Below, piece after piece: positions 33,629 to 44,457 of a stretch of DNA of 64,000 nucleotides (the stretch's first letter is position 1; the number at the start of each line of letters is the position of its first letter). Origin of the DNA: Arthonia radiata (taxonomy: Eukaryota > Ascomycota > Arthoniomycetes > Arthoniales > Arthoniaceae); the NCBI GenBank assembly GCA_002989075.1, contig PSQN01000011.1:649131-713130 (forward strand), given 5' to 3'. The notes beneath the pieces are model-generated. The model saw only the letters and a program-made list of their open reading frames with translations, was not told the DNA's origin and ran no database searches. A program made the translations under genes and the position numbers.

Positions 33629-35506
33629 TAGAAACGATCTTCTCACCCGCTCCTTCACAAGCAGGCAGACCGATGGTCGCGTTGGCTGGATTGGAGGACC
33701 AGCGGTCGGGGCAGACCCTCTGCAGTTTCTTGGGATTCCGTGTTTTGAGAGGAGATTCTGAATTGGGAGGTAAGACGATGAGATGCAGGGAAGTCTGAAG
33801 GTAGCTTTACACTCTTTTGGCGTGGTAAATACAAGCCAGTATTACTGGCACCACTTCATTCTTTTTCCCATTCAAAAAGTTTCCCCCACCTCAGGCTTTC
33901 AGTTGCATGTATTAGATGACTTCCCACGGAGCTAGTGTCCGTGAATGCTTGAGTATTTGACACACCCATTTTCCTCTCTTTCCGCCGAATAAGCTATATG
34001 AACGGCCAATAATACCGTTCATTGCTCGTGTGTAAGGCTGCATAGAGTCCACTGCAAGGCTACGGAGATGGTAAAGTCCACGGATCTACTAGAGCTGAGC
34101 CGTGCTAGAGCCGCTCGCACAGAATCGCTTAGGTTTCCGCAGTCTGCTCGCCTGCTTCGAGGCAACGGGCTATTTGCCGTATGCGAGCGGTATAGCTGGT
34201 GCACGTGTACCTTGCCACGTGCCCGGCTACTCGGGTCTGGTAAGTCATGATCTCTGCTAGACATGCCTCTCATCACGCATCGTCGGCCTTTATCACAGTA
34301 CCCAAAAGAACCTCGGGCAAGGAATTGTATAGGATTGAGGAGTGTATGTTCCGCTATTTCTGTGGCTCCGTTGCGTGCTTCGACCTTGGTTCAGCAACTG
34401 CTTGAGGACAGAGGGTAAGACAGCCACCGAAGAGCAAGCTTGCGAGTTTGATTATGTTGGAAGGTTATAGAAGGTGCGCGAGCGTAGGCTACTATGGCTG
34501 CTCAATGGATGTTAGAATGTGCTGCGCATAGTACACATGTATCTCACTCCTTCAGCACCTTCTTTATAACCTTTCTTTCAACCCCGTCGCGACACTGCTC
34601 CTGCTGAGATAGCGTGTTGGATGCGATGTGCATGCGGCAAAGCGGATGTCTCGGTCACGATGAGCATAGACTGCTGCTACCCAGCGGATCGCGACGATCG
34701 TTCCTTTCGGTAGATTTTCCTCGAAGAGTGCAGCAAGATTTTCTGCAGATCATGAGGTCGATGTCCGTGGCGCAACAATCCATCAGATGTGCATGAAATT
34801 GCAGGAAAGCGGCGTCGGAACAAGGGCCTTCACCATGTGTCGGGCCTGTCTCGTCAAGCGAGCGGTGCAGAAGGTACCAGCGCAGCCTGTTTTGCGACGA
34901 TCTCTTTTCAACAAGCTCATTGTAAACCGACTTGGTCCGTTTAGGATCTTTCAGGATCGTCACGAGGTTTGTTGAGATCATTCACGGCCTTCTTCCTGCC
35001 TTCACAAATTGGAAAAGTTTTGCGCCAGCAGCGAAGCAACCGAACGTGCTTCATATCAGCAGGACCACGTCATCTCGCGTTTCTGCACAATCCCTCTTGC
35101 TTCTTGTAGTGTATGCCATCAGACAAATTGAGTACATTGCACCGCATAGGATATTTCTGCAACTTGCAAGAGCTTACGAGACTGACGCTTCTCGGTGCGC
35201 CACCTCCCTCCGTATTCCCAAGACTTATCAAAGGATGGCAACCATGAAACTCAGACACCGTCTGTTCCAGCAACCGACTACAAGGATCTGCCCTCAATGA
35301 TCAGGCTCTACAGTAAGCCGGCCGGCTACGTGCCACTTACGTCAGGGTCCGCGTACTGACCTACAAATTAAAGAGAAAGACCACCTCTCGTCTTCGAGTC
35401 ACCTCTCTTGGAAGTGGTATCAATTGCTTCTTCGTCCAGCAGTTTACCAGAGCCTGAAATATTGATACTACACATCTGGACGACAGCAATCATCGACCTT
35501 GCGACC
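33629..35506. other. Gene-sparse spacer inside the secreted-protein cluster
   Basis: About 1.9 kb between paralogues 1 and 2. No additional copy or remnant of the family was recognised on either strand, and no other gene. Open frames near 34600-35300 lack protein character. Confidence 0.45.
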
Positions 35507-35939
35507 ATGCGGCTCCCTGTCTTCATCGCCCTCCTCACGGCCGCCGCCACGACCACTCGCGCCCTTCCACAGCTCGAGGACTCCGACTGGGGCGTCGCCC
35601 TCGAGGCTCGCGCAATACACGCCATCAAGGCTTCCGGCGAGGCGTGCCAAGCCAACCCCGGCGATCCTTGCCCAACTGCAGGAAATTTCGGCTGCGGCCC
35701 AGCCGGCATAGCCACCGTACGCCTCTGCCTATTTCCCGGCGCTGAAGTTGACCCATCTCATCAGAATCTCATCGACCCTTTGTTCCAACACCCCTTGCTG
35801 ACATGATCGACATAGCTAGTTTGCAATACCAACCCTCAGCAGTGGGTAATAAGCAGCCAATCGCGTCCCCCCATTCGCCTGTACGTGCCACGACGGTGGT
35901 GTAACGCCGACGTGTGGTGGAGGCCTTGGACATGGCTGA
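35507..35939 (+). CDS. Small secreted cysteine-rich protein, paralogue 2 (probably damaged)
   Basis: Exon 1 (35507-35716) is intact: signal peptide MRLPVFIALLTAAATTTRA, spacer LPQLEDSDWGVALEARA, then C-x7-C-x7-C as in the sister genes and a phase-0 donor at the same place. Exon 2 begins after CATAG near 35816 with LVC, giving the conserved x9 spacing. The family tail (C-T-C, then C-x8-C ending in Gly-rich residues and a stop near 35939) is recognisable, but not in one continuous frame with the start of exon 2 under the simplest splice. The copy is therefore either decaying or spliced in a way I cannot see. The stop quoted is that of the tail. Confidence 0.6.
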
Positions 35940-36405
35940 TGAGAGGATCTGTCCATGCTGAAATTGGTGTGTCGGAGTTGGTGTGGAGTAGTTAGGGCGA
36001 AGGCGAGTATAGCTGGTGTTGTAGTGCTGTATTATCAACGCGTCGATGTGTAGGAGTAATGAGGAAGTGTGCATTGGACACATGAATGATGGATCGCGTC
36101 AATCTGTATCCTAGGATCACCATGGCATCCACCTCCCCTGCGACTTACATGAAACTTCAACACTTGGGGCCGGACACGCCAATGGTCCAGAGGATCGGCT
36201 GAGCATCAGGCTCGATGGCGTCAAAGGACCGTTTTATACCCATCCGCGGATCCCTGATCCTTCCGAACTTCAAAATAGACTTGACCCATCTAGTCACTGT
36301 CTTTAAAGTCTTACATCCGAGCGCAGGCGCTATACTCAGCTCAACGACCCTTTTGAACAGAGCCTTTAAATCGTGCTGCAGAGCAAACAAACTCGATCGA
36401 CAATT
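35940..36405. other. Spacer between secreted-protein paralogues 2 and 3
   Basis: About 465 bases. A TTTAAA element lies at about 36364-36369, some 40 bases before the start of paralogue 3, and may act as its core promoter. No gene is seen. Confidence 0.4.
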
Positions 36406-36805
36406 ATGCATCTTGCACTTTGTATCGCCCTCCTTACCACCACTGCCGCCTTAACCATGCTCCCGCACGAAGAGGCCGCATGGGACGTCGCTCTCGACAA
36501 GCGCGCCAACCACGAATGCGCGTATGCAATCGGCAGCGCATGCGACTTCCAGGGGCGAATCGGCTGCTCATTGGACGGCACTAGGCTTGTGAGTAGCGCA
36601 TCTCCTAATGTCCACCCTCTTCGCCGATCGGGTTGGATCCAGAATAACCACTCTAATGACAACGCTCCAGATCTCCTGTGCCAATGCGGTGTGGAAACGG
36701 GCCTCGCCCTGCGATGGCGGTGTGTGCACATGTCAGGTGGGCACAAAACCAGGAGGTGGACTTCTCCAGTTGTGGCCTGTGTGCTCGAGTACAGCTGCAA
36801 AGTAG
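36406..36805 (+). CDS. Small secreted cysteine-rich protein, paralogue 3 (105 aa)
   Basis: Exons 36406-36588 and 36671-36805 join in phase 0 (donor GTGAGT; acceptor GCTCCAG after AATGAC). The signal peptide is MHLALCIALLTTTAA, followed by spacer MLPHEEAAWDVALDKRA, which carries a true KR dibasic Kex2-type site. The cysteines are C-x7-C-x7-C-x9-C-x10-C-x4-C-x-C-x16-C, matching paralogue 1 except for the longer last loop (GTKPGGG insert). The tail after the last cysteine is SSTAAK. No known domain is recognised. Same strand and same intron position as its neighbours, so the family arose by tandem duplication. Confidence 0.8.
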
Positions 36806-37001
36806 CGGTCCTGGCTTATTGTGGCTACCCGTTGAGCAGTGGGTGATGAGTTGCGGTTGGGTGAGGAACAGAGACTGTGCAAAAAATGCAGCGATTTTCA
36901 TGTTGACATGGGGTCATGTGAGACGTCAATAACTTGGAAGGGGCTTTCACTGCGGATGCTTGATCCTTGTTGAATGCTTTCAGATTTCCATTTGCCCGTA
37001 C

Positions 37002-38578
37002 TTACACAAAACACTCACCCCACTGCCCGCCCCGCCTCGCGAACTTCAGACTCTCCACCCACTTACTCACCTCACATCTTCCATCCTTGTCGGCATCGCA
37101 TCCTTGCAGCGGCACCACTCGATCGTTCACAAGCACCCTGACCAACTCATCCGTCTCGCCGTCACATGTCATCTTCTCAAAATACGCTCGCGCAGCGAAC
37201 GGCACCGTCCACGCCGCGCTGTATCCGCCCGTCTCTGCCTCGTGTTCTAGCGTGCTGTTGCTCAAGTCCTGCGTACCGTTAAACAAGCCCAGCGCAGAGA
37301 AAATGGCAGTCATATCGTTGTCGTGGCTGAAGTCTGCGTAGAGCTTTACGTCCTCACCCAGTGGGAAATTGGCCTCGTCAGCGTCGAGCGTGTGATTGAT
37401 GCTAGTGTAGCTTGCGGGATTGGTGACATAGCTGCGATCGCCCGTGATACGCGCCAGCAGCTCCGCAGCGAAGCCGACGCCTTGAGTTGGACCCAGCGGA
37501 TTACCTGGGCCATAGCCGTACCACTTCCCAAGACTTTCGTAGTATCCATACTGCGCCCATTCATCCTGCGTGAAGAGGGCACATAATTCGCTAACATTGC
37601 CGAAAGTATTAGCGACGGTGTTGAAGGGGCAGAGGTCCATCATCGATATGACGTCTGTGGTTGAGAAATTCACGCCAGGCAGATTTTCGCTAAGGCGGTC
37701 GGCGATAGGTGGCGTGAAGATGGCAGCGTAGACGTCCTGTGCATCATCGCCCACAGAAGAATCAGGATCAGATTCGAAGGCGGTGCAGAGGTCGTGATTG
37801 AGCGTGTTGTTGGAGCCGGTGGCTTCGCTGAGGATTAGGATGGGGTAAGGATACGCTTCTGATGATGCTGGGTCCGCGGCCAGACGAGCGGCATGGAATC
37901 CTTGGCTGAATTTCTGCGCGGATTCGACGACGCGGTCTTCGCTTGACGCGCGGATGAAGGGCGTGGAGTTTGCAGCGAGCGCAGCGTACTGTTGGAAGAA
38001 CTTGGCGCCGGAGTTGATCATCTCCTGCTCGCCGAACGTGGTGAGCTGGTCTGCGCCGAGCGTATACTCGTAGTCGCGTAGAAACTCGTAGCCGGGTTCG
38101 TATGAGGTTGCATTGGTGTGGACTCGGTCGATCAGCGCTGCGTAAGCTTTCGTCTTGCTAGCCGTGGGGTCACGAGCGCCATGACGCGAGAGAACCTGGG
38201 CAAAGGTGATGCTGCAGCCCGCCGGCGTAGACGATGGAACAGTCGGCGGGACAGAGAAGTACGGTGAGTACTGGCCCCAGTCATGGGAGATTTCTGTGGA
38301 GCATTGGTAGCCTGTGTTGACGGTGTCACACGGGGTGGTCTGGCTGTAAGCGTCGGCTGTCTGGCTTAGTGCTCTATGTGCAGCACTATGATGTGTCAGT
38401 ACTGTCAGCTGTCAATATCAATACCACTGAGAGTCCCCTACAGGCTCCAAACCGAGGCGAGAAGCAGATATAAGACGGTCATGACGGTGATTGCTGCAAG
38501 CGCTTGTTTGCAAATGCTCGCTACACCCCCGCTTCTGGCAACGTGATTCTGAAACCATCTTCGTAGGCCTGCGGTCAT
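37002..38578 (-). CDS. Histidine acid phosphatase / phytase-like, membrane-anchored
   Basis: Two exons (38442-38578 and 37002-38385; 56-nt intron) give about 506 residues. The short N-terminus before the membrane segment (ALAAITVMTVLYLLLASVW) is basic, so this looks like a signal anchor and not a cleaved signal. Catalytic blocks are VLSRHGARDPTASK (RHGxRxP, nucleophile His) and YADFSHDNDMTAIFSALGL (proton-donor HD). STPFIRASSEDRVVESA, the SxxxR-type segment and conserved cysteines (DLCPF, ELCALF, MTCDG, GRCEVSKW) match fungal phytases and branch-2 acid phosphatases. Several N-x-S/T sites are present. It releases phosphate from phytate or other esters outside the cell or in the secretory path. 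It converges with paralogue 3. Confidence 0.9.
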
Positions 38579-39009
38579 GTCTAGGTCATATAGGATTTTT
38601 ACTATGCATGTTGCAAGGATGATGCCGTATCAACCAATGCAGCAAGCATCATAATGCACGTGGGCGGTGATCTTAACGGTACTACCTCACGGCTACTGGA
38701 ACCTAGAGACCCCATTGTAATTGTCGAGACGATTGCCGGAAAGCGCTCACCATCACTTCAAGAACTTGCGGTTCGGAACCGAGTGAAGGACGGGCAGATG
38801 TGAAACGGAGTGTCATCTCATTGATGAGAGCGCACGGTCCATGTGTTTAGCGATGACGTGAGGTGTTTGCTTTGGCGGAAGCAGCTCTTCGTCTTTTCAC
38901 CACACCCAAGTTGCTATCTTGGTTCCATCTCAACGACAACACACTCAAGTCTGACCCCAACAGTTGAACTTCAAAGCAACACTCGATCAGACACCAAAGG
39001 CACGTCACA
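38579..39009. promoter_or_regulatory. Divergent promoter region, phosphatase and SRPBCC gene
   Basis: About 430 bases between two divergent starts. A CACGTGGG element lies near 38657 (CGTGGG is the core of the Pho4-type CACGTG/CACGTT phosphate-response sites in yeasts), which would suit an acid phosphatase, but one site is weak evidence. Confidence 0.4.
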
Positions 39010-39573
39010 ATGACATCCACAGTCATCCCAACCACTACCCACGTCAGCGAATCCGCCCTCATCCCCGCCGACTTCTCCCAAGTCTGGCATCTCCTTAAGC
39101 TTCAGGACTTCGACAGCTGGTACACGGCTCTCAAGAAAGCCGACCACGCCAAGGGCGCCTCTTCCGAGACCGACATTATCCGCTGGACCTTCAAAGATGG
39201 CACGGTTCAGGACATCAAGCAGGAAGAGCACAGCTCTATTAACCACTACATCACATACAGCGTCATCACCAGCGAGCCAGCCTTGTCATATACCAGTGTG
39301 GTCAGCACGATTCGCTGCTGGCCTGTGACGAGCGGCACGGCAGCCGGTGGCACCTTTGTGGAGTGCACAGGCAACTTCAGTAGCGATGCGGATGCCGGTG
39401 AGTTGACATCGATCAGCTTCACAACAGCTTTGAAACTGGTGCAGAACCCATTGTCATACATATTAACATAATATATTTTAGGTGCCGTGCAGGATGCGAA
39501 GTACAAGCGTCGCGAGCTTCTTGATGACCTCGCCAAGGCCGCTCAAGGCAAAGGTGTTGGCAAGACCGCATAA
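39010..39573 (+). CDS. SRPBCC (polyketide cyclase/START-fold) small protein
   Basis: Exons 39010-39397 and 39482-39573 give 159 residues. The opening MTSTVIPTTTHVSESALIPA, PADFSQVWHLLKLQDFDSWY and the β-strand text ETDIIRWTFKDGTVQDIKQE, YITYSVITSEPALSYTSVVS and GGTFVECTGNFSSDADA fit the helix-grip fold of MxaD/polyketide-cyclase-like proteins, with a C-terminal helix (AVQDAKYKRRELLDDLAKAA). These proteins bind hydrophobic ligands in a central cavity; the ligand is unknown. No signal peptide. The intron has a TATTAAC branch and TTTTAG acceptor. Confidence 0.75.
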
Positions 39574-40136
39574 AACTTCTCCAGTGGCGACCTGAACCTG
39601 CAAATAGGCGTCAGCAATCTGGTTACCTGCAGAAAGTCCAAAACGACAACATGAGCATACGATAAGACCGGGAACCGGACGATATGAGCACCTTCAAAAG
39701 GCATATGATACCACTCTTGGCGACATCCAAGACCCACGGGCAACCAAAAGCAACGACGGAGGCGCAAATGAGACCAAGCAATAGCGACCACCATTGAATG
39801 ACAGGAACGACTAATCATTGTTCATGAACCCCTCAACGTCGTTGTGTTCCCTTCCAAATGCACGGCCCCTCTGCACCACCAATATGCAGAATCAAACACC
39901 AGGCAACAGCGCCTACGCCGCTTAAAGCATAGCTTGATATTGACTATGCACATATAAGACGCCCCAGCTCCCTCTGTTCGCTTCTTCTCTCTTCCGCTTT
40001 CCCCTGAGTCTCAGTCACGTGCCTATGTTACTGGGATCTGTAGTCCGACTTCTCCCTCTCGTTTCTCGAGTGCTGTTCAAGGCTCCATGACGCTAGTCAC
40101 GAATTGTCGTTGAATGTTTGGCAGCCTCCACTAACA
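39574..40136. other. Intergenic, 3' of SRPBCC gene and promoter of archaemetzincin
   Basis: About 560 bases with no coding signal. The right end is pyrimidine-rich (CTCTCTTCCGC, CTCCCTCTCG), as expected of a fungal promoter and leader. Confidence 0.4.
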
Positions 40137-41603
40137 ATGCGAAACCCCCAATCATGTTCCCACACCCACCTAACACTCACGCCCTCCCCCCTCGCCGCCG
40201 TCTCCGGCTACAAGCGTCCTACCCCCTCCGCCCTCGCCGCTGCAGCCCAGCCCACCGGTCGAGTGCCCTCAACAGCCGCTCAACCTGGCGTCGCCGGCGG
40301 GAAGCGGCATTCCCAGCCCACAAGCATCGATCCCTCGTCGCTCTTGCCTAGCCCAGCGACCTTCCCGGCGCCACTCGTGCTGCCCGGTGACGATCTCGCC
40401 CATGACCCAAAGCAGCCACCGCAAAGCCTACGTGCGTGGATGAGGCTGAAAGACAGGAACGCAGTGATGAAGGAGCGCAACGTAGTGTACGTCGCTGCGC
40501 CGCCAACACCAGCGGGGTTTATGGAAGGTTGGGAGCGCCCCATCGGGTCTTCCGCGAAGGAAACGTCCTCTACAGACTGGGGCGCTGTAACAGAGTATCT
40601 ACGGTCCTTCTACCACGGCATCACCATCCGACCTTTCACCGCCCCTCTCAGCTTCTGCGCCTGGGACACCGAACCCTCCCCAGGGCGCAAGAAACCGAGA
40701 TCGAAGACTTCCCAGCTACACAAACAACCCAACACCCCCACCTACATAGGCCTCCAATGCCCCTCCATCGCCCAGACCATCGGCATCCGCACGCGCGCCG
40801 ACCCAACATCCACATTTCCCGCGCAACTGAACCTCAACGACCTCCTTGACGCGGCGATAGAGTTGCTCCCCGATGATGCGTACACCCTACTTCTACTCGT
40901 ACCCTGGGATCTCTACGAAGACGAAAACGACGATTATTGCTGTGGACGTGCGTATGGGGGAAGTCGGATCGCCGTCGTCAGCGCGGCGCGGTATCAGACC
41001 GTGCTAGACGAGCGTGAGGGCGTGGATGAGGACCATAGTTGGCCGACGAGCCATTGTGCTGCGTTTGTCTCCTCGCTCCTTCCTGTGAGCGCAGGAAGGA
41101 AGGCTACGTCGAAAGCGAAGACGAGCGTCACCGGTGTACCGTTAGATCCGAGCACGCCGCTGGGCGCAACCGTCACCGCCGCATCCTCCACTGCCAAAGG
41201 CACGGACGCCGACACATTGCTGTTCAGAGTCTGCAGGACCGCGTCCCATGAACTAGGCCATTGTTTCGGGCTGGAACATTGTGTGTACTACGCGTGCGTT
41301 ATGCAGAGCACGGCGAGCATGGCTGAGGACGTGAGACAGCCGCCGTATCTTTGTGCGGTTTGTGTGGGGAAGGTGGGGCGGGCGGTGAGGGAGGGTGTGC
41401 TTGCTAGAGGTGACGGAGAGGCTGTCAGTGATGCTGGAGATACTGGGAAGAAGGCGAAAGAGGAGGCGGACGGTGTGTGGTTGAGAGAGTGGGAGGCGGA
41501 GTGGTGCAAGGCTTTGGCGGGGTTTTGTGAGGGGAGGAGTGGAACAGGATGGGTGGGCTTGAGAGCTTGGGTGGAGGGGAGGAGGAGGGAGCTTGACAGA
41601 TGA
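40137..41603 (+). CDS. Archaemetzincin-type zinc metalloprotease
   Basis: Single exon of 488 residues from ATG at 40137. The zinc site reads TASHELGHCFGLEHCVYYAC followed by VM, matching HExxHxxGxxHCx4CxM of archaemetzincins, and further cysteines (YLCAVC) complete the family's structural zinc pattern. N-terminal to it, LRSFYHGITIRPFTAPLSFC, GLQCPSIAQTIGIRTRADP and TLLLLVPWDLYEDENDDYCC match the AMZ fold, and GRAYGGSRIAVVSAARYQ follows. A Ser/Thr/Lys-rich insert separates the two parts. The C-terminus is Glu/Arg-rich. Animal AMZ1/2 cleave peptides in vitro; fungal roles are unknown. No signal peptide, so probably cytosolic. Converges with PAN3. Confidence 0.9.
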   Translation: MRNPQSCSHTHLTLTPSPLAAVSGYKRPTPSALAAAAQPTGRVPSTAAQPGVAGGKRHSQPTSIDPSSLLPSPATFPAPLVLPGDDLAHDPKQPPQSLRAWMRLKDRNAVMKERNVVYVAAPPTPAGFMEGWERPIGSSAKETSSTDWGAVTEYLRSFYHGITIRPFTAPLSFCAWDTEPSPGRKKPRSKTSQLHKQPNTPTYIGLQCPSIAQTIGIRTRADPTSTFPAQLNLNDLLDAAIELLPDDAYTLLLLVPWDLYEDENDDYCCGRAYGGSRIAVVSAARYQTVLDEREGVDEDHSWPTSHCAAFVSSLLPVSAGRKATSKAKTSVTGVPLDPSTPLGATVTAASSTAKGTDADTLLFRVCRTASHELGHCFGLEHCVYYACVMQSTASMAEDVRQPPYLCAVCVGKVGRAVREGVLARGDGEAVSDAGDTGKKAKEEADGVWLREWEAEWCKALAGFCEGRSGTGWVGLRAWVEGRRRELDR

Positions 41604-41756
41604 CTCCGTTCAAGAAGCAAGCGTGAGGAGAAATGTCAGAAAAGTCAAGATAGGGCAGTCAGTTATACATCTGTTTTTGCATTCCAATATTCGAGGTGTC
41701 TTGCCCAATGCTCACCTCTGTGTGTCTAACCAAATTTTCTCCAGATCATAACCACT

Positions 41757-44457
41757 TCATCTCCTTCCCATCATGCCTATCCCGCCGCTCATTCCGACAC
41801 CAGAAGCGTTTTGTGATGCCGTTCGTAGCTCCTGGAAAGCGCTCTCGAGTCCTCTCTTCACCTCTCGATAGCTGACCACGATGACGTTCTGTTCGTCGCG
41901 CGTCACCAGCGCGATCCGCTCCTCACTGCCCGCATCTAGCTTGTTCAGACAGCTTATCACGTGGCCAAGATCGATCACGGGCCGGCCGTCTTCGGCTGCC
42001 ACTTGATGGAAGATGTAATCTCTGAACAGCTTTAAGTAGTAGCGGTCGCCAGTCTCTGACCACGCTGCTCGCTGAAGGGACGCTGGGGCTGACGACGTGA
42101 TAGTGGCGGACGTGGGATCGTGTGGTGAATACTCTGGCCGCTCATTGATGAAGCCCAGCTTTGACATGAGCCGCACGAGTCGGCCGTTCTCAAGCTCGCG
42201 CATGAGGTCTGATGACAGCGTGTCTTCGACGTGCAGTGCCGCGTCTAGTGTGCTCAATGCGTGATCTGCAATGCTTGCCGCAAATGTGGTCGCATCGTGA
42301 ACGGCTGCTGGATTTTGCGGGTTACCAGCGTCTAGTAGCGCAGCGACTGCAGATTTGAAACGGTCTGAATAGGATCGATTGAGACCATCAAGAGCTTTCA
42401 TGGCGGTTGGCGTGAGGCCGGCGGAAAGGTCGACTTGGTGGGACTGCGGCGGAGCATAGATTGTAGGGTTCGTGGTCAACGTAGCAAGCGACAGTGCAAG
42501 ACGGCCAAGTTGACGCAGGTCTTCAAGCTGCACCAATTCCAAGGGTGGTACTTCACCTGGATATTGCAGCACGTCCAAGACGGCATTCGCGTTCAATCGT
42601 ACACGGTTCTTTCCAGTAAGCAGAACCTTCGATGGCGTTATCACCCTAGCAGCGAGATTGTTGACATGGATTGTTCGAAGTGAGGACGTAAGCTGGACTA
42701 GATAGCCCCAGATGACGTTTTCAGGAACCAGCATGGTTGATCGAGATGCGCGAGAATGTTGTGGTTGGAAGTGGTGCTCTGCCAGCGTTTTTGACATTGG
42801 ATGGTAGTCTGTAATGAAGATGAGTGAAGAGTCTCCGAACGCGCGTGTAGTAAAGCAATCGTGTATAGTCACGCAGTTTGCATTGGCAATGCGTTTCCAA
42901 GCGGGAATGGTGCTCACTGCCTTTTCGCTGGTGAGGCGAAAGCCTGGAGAAGTCAACACTGACCAGCGCACATGCAAGCTCGACAGACTGACCTTCGACT
43001 CGCCGCAAAGCGTAGTAGTTGCCATCTTTGCTGGAATTGACCTTGTACAGCCACGAATTGTATCCAAAAGCTGCTGTACTTCTTTGCGAAACGGTGTCGA
43101 GTGGCACTAACGAGTGAAAATGCTCCACTTGAGGAGGCAAAGAAGAGTCTGACCATTGTCAGCTCGACACTAGACTGTTGATGACATCGGGGATTGCATC
43201 ACGACAGCAAACGTACTTGGCAGTACTTGAAGCGTCAATTCCGCTTTGCGTGTCAGCTCCTGTCTCAACGCCTCAGAGATGAAGAAGTCGTGAGCAGTAC
43301 GCTGGTAAGCGAGCAGGTTCTCTTTGTGAGGTCCGACTGGTGCATAGAGATGGTAGTTGAGCTATAGAAGTCAGACCAAAGATCGTGAGTATGGCTTGGA
43401 GATAGGCGAGTACCGGCTGTGTGAACGCGCTCTGCTGGCTGTAGATTGTTGCACCATTCGATGTCGAGGGATCTTGTGCATAAAGATTGAAGGGTGTCGA
43501 GTGGTGTTGGTTCGCGTCAATGTCAGCATACGAGCCCGATGTATCAAAGGGATGGAATGGCTCTGATAATGCCAAGGACTGATTGACGTCGCCCTTGAAA
43601 TAACATTAGCATCTAAATCAGGGTTCCTATTACACGACCGCCCAAGCGAAGACACGAGCTGACGCTGGCATTGGATCTTGACAATCACCTGCAGAAAATA
43701 TGGTGCAGACTCACAAGTCCTCCACTATCTTGGTGAAACCCTTGAGGCACAAATTCAGGTATGTTTTTGTGCGACCATTCCGAAGACTGGTGACGAGAGA
43801 TGACAGGCGGCGTGGCTAAAGCTTCAGACGAAGATCGCCGCATGTCAGCATAGTATACAATGGGGCCTCAATTTTGAATGGCGTTGCAAAGTTGAGCAAG
43901 AGTGCACGTGGCTTATGAAGTTTGGGAAGGAGCGATCGGAGGTGTCACAGGACGAACCAACTTACCTGACTTCCCAACTTTCGGCTGGAACGGCGCTGCA
44001 CTAGCAGCTCGCGGAGACAGGCCGCTGCCTTTACTTGCAATTCCGCTGAGATCAGGCGCCGCAGGAGTGAAAGAAGGGGAGTCTACGTTCAAACGTTTTC
44101 TGGCGCTGGAATGATCATGTATAAGCTTCTGTGCAGTCCAGTAGGGCCAAACATTGCACAGACCTCTCAGACTGGCCAGAATGCTTTGTTGTATTGTGAT
44201 TGTATGCGCATCCCGATGCTGCGACCTATGAGCTTACTGCAGAATACTTATGCGGGGCGTCCTCTTTACCCTCGTTTCTGCAGTACCCATAGATCTGCAC
44301 GTTTCGACATAATGTATTCTTGGCGTTGTCTGACAGCAGTGTGAGCGAAGGTCTTTCGACGCGCAAAGCGGCTGGGCAGGGGTGATGTACCACGCCCTTT
44401 GGATCTTGGGGAGGAGCCCCAACGACCTTCGCTAGAGGGCGTGGAGTATGTTGCCAT
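41757..44457 (-). CDS. PAN3: PAN2-PAN3 deadenylase regulatory subunit
   Basis: A multi-exon gene. The start at 44457 (MATYSTPSSEGRWGSSPRSK) is followed after a roughly 61-nt intron by DNAKNTLCRNVQIYGYCRNE and, after another intron, GCAYNH: together the CCCH zinc finger of PAN3. Then come ARKRLNVDSPSFTPAAPDLS, IPEFVPQGFHQDS (PAM2-like, for Pab1 binding), NYHLYAPVGPHKENLLAYQR and the pseudokinase (FGYNSWLYKVNSSKDGNYYA, ENVIWGYLVQLTSSLRTIHV), followed by the coiled coil and C-terminal knob (LMSKLGFINERPEY, YYLKLFRDYIFHQV, DLGHVISCLNKLDAGSEERI). PAN3 recruits the PAN2 nuclease to poly(A)-binding protein to trim mRNA tails. Smaller internal exon limits between 43100 and 44240 are approximate. Confidence 0.93.
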
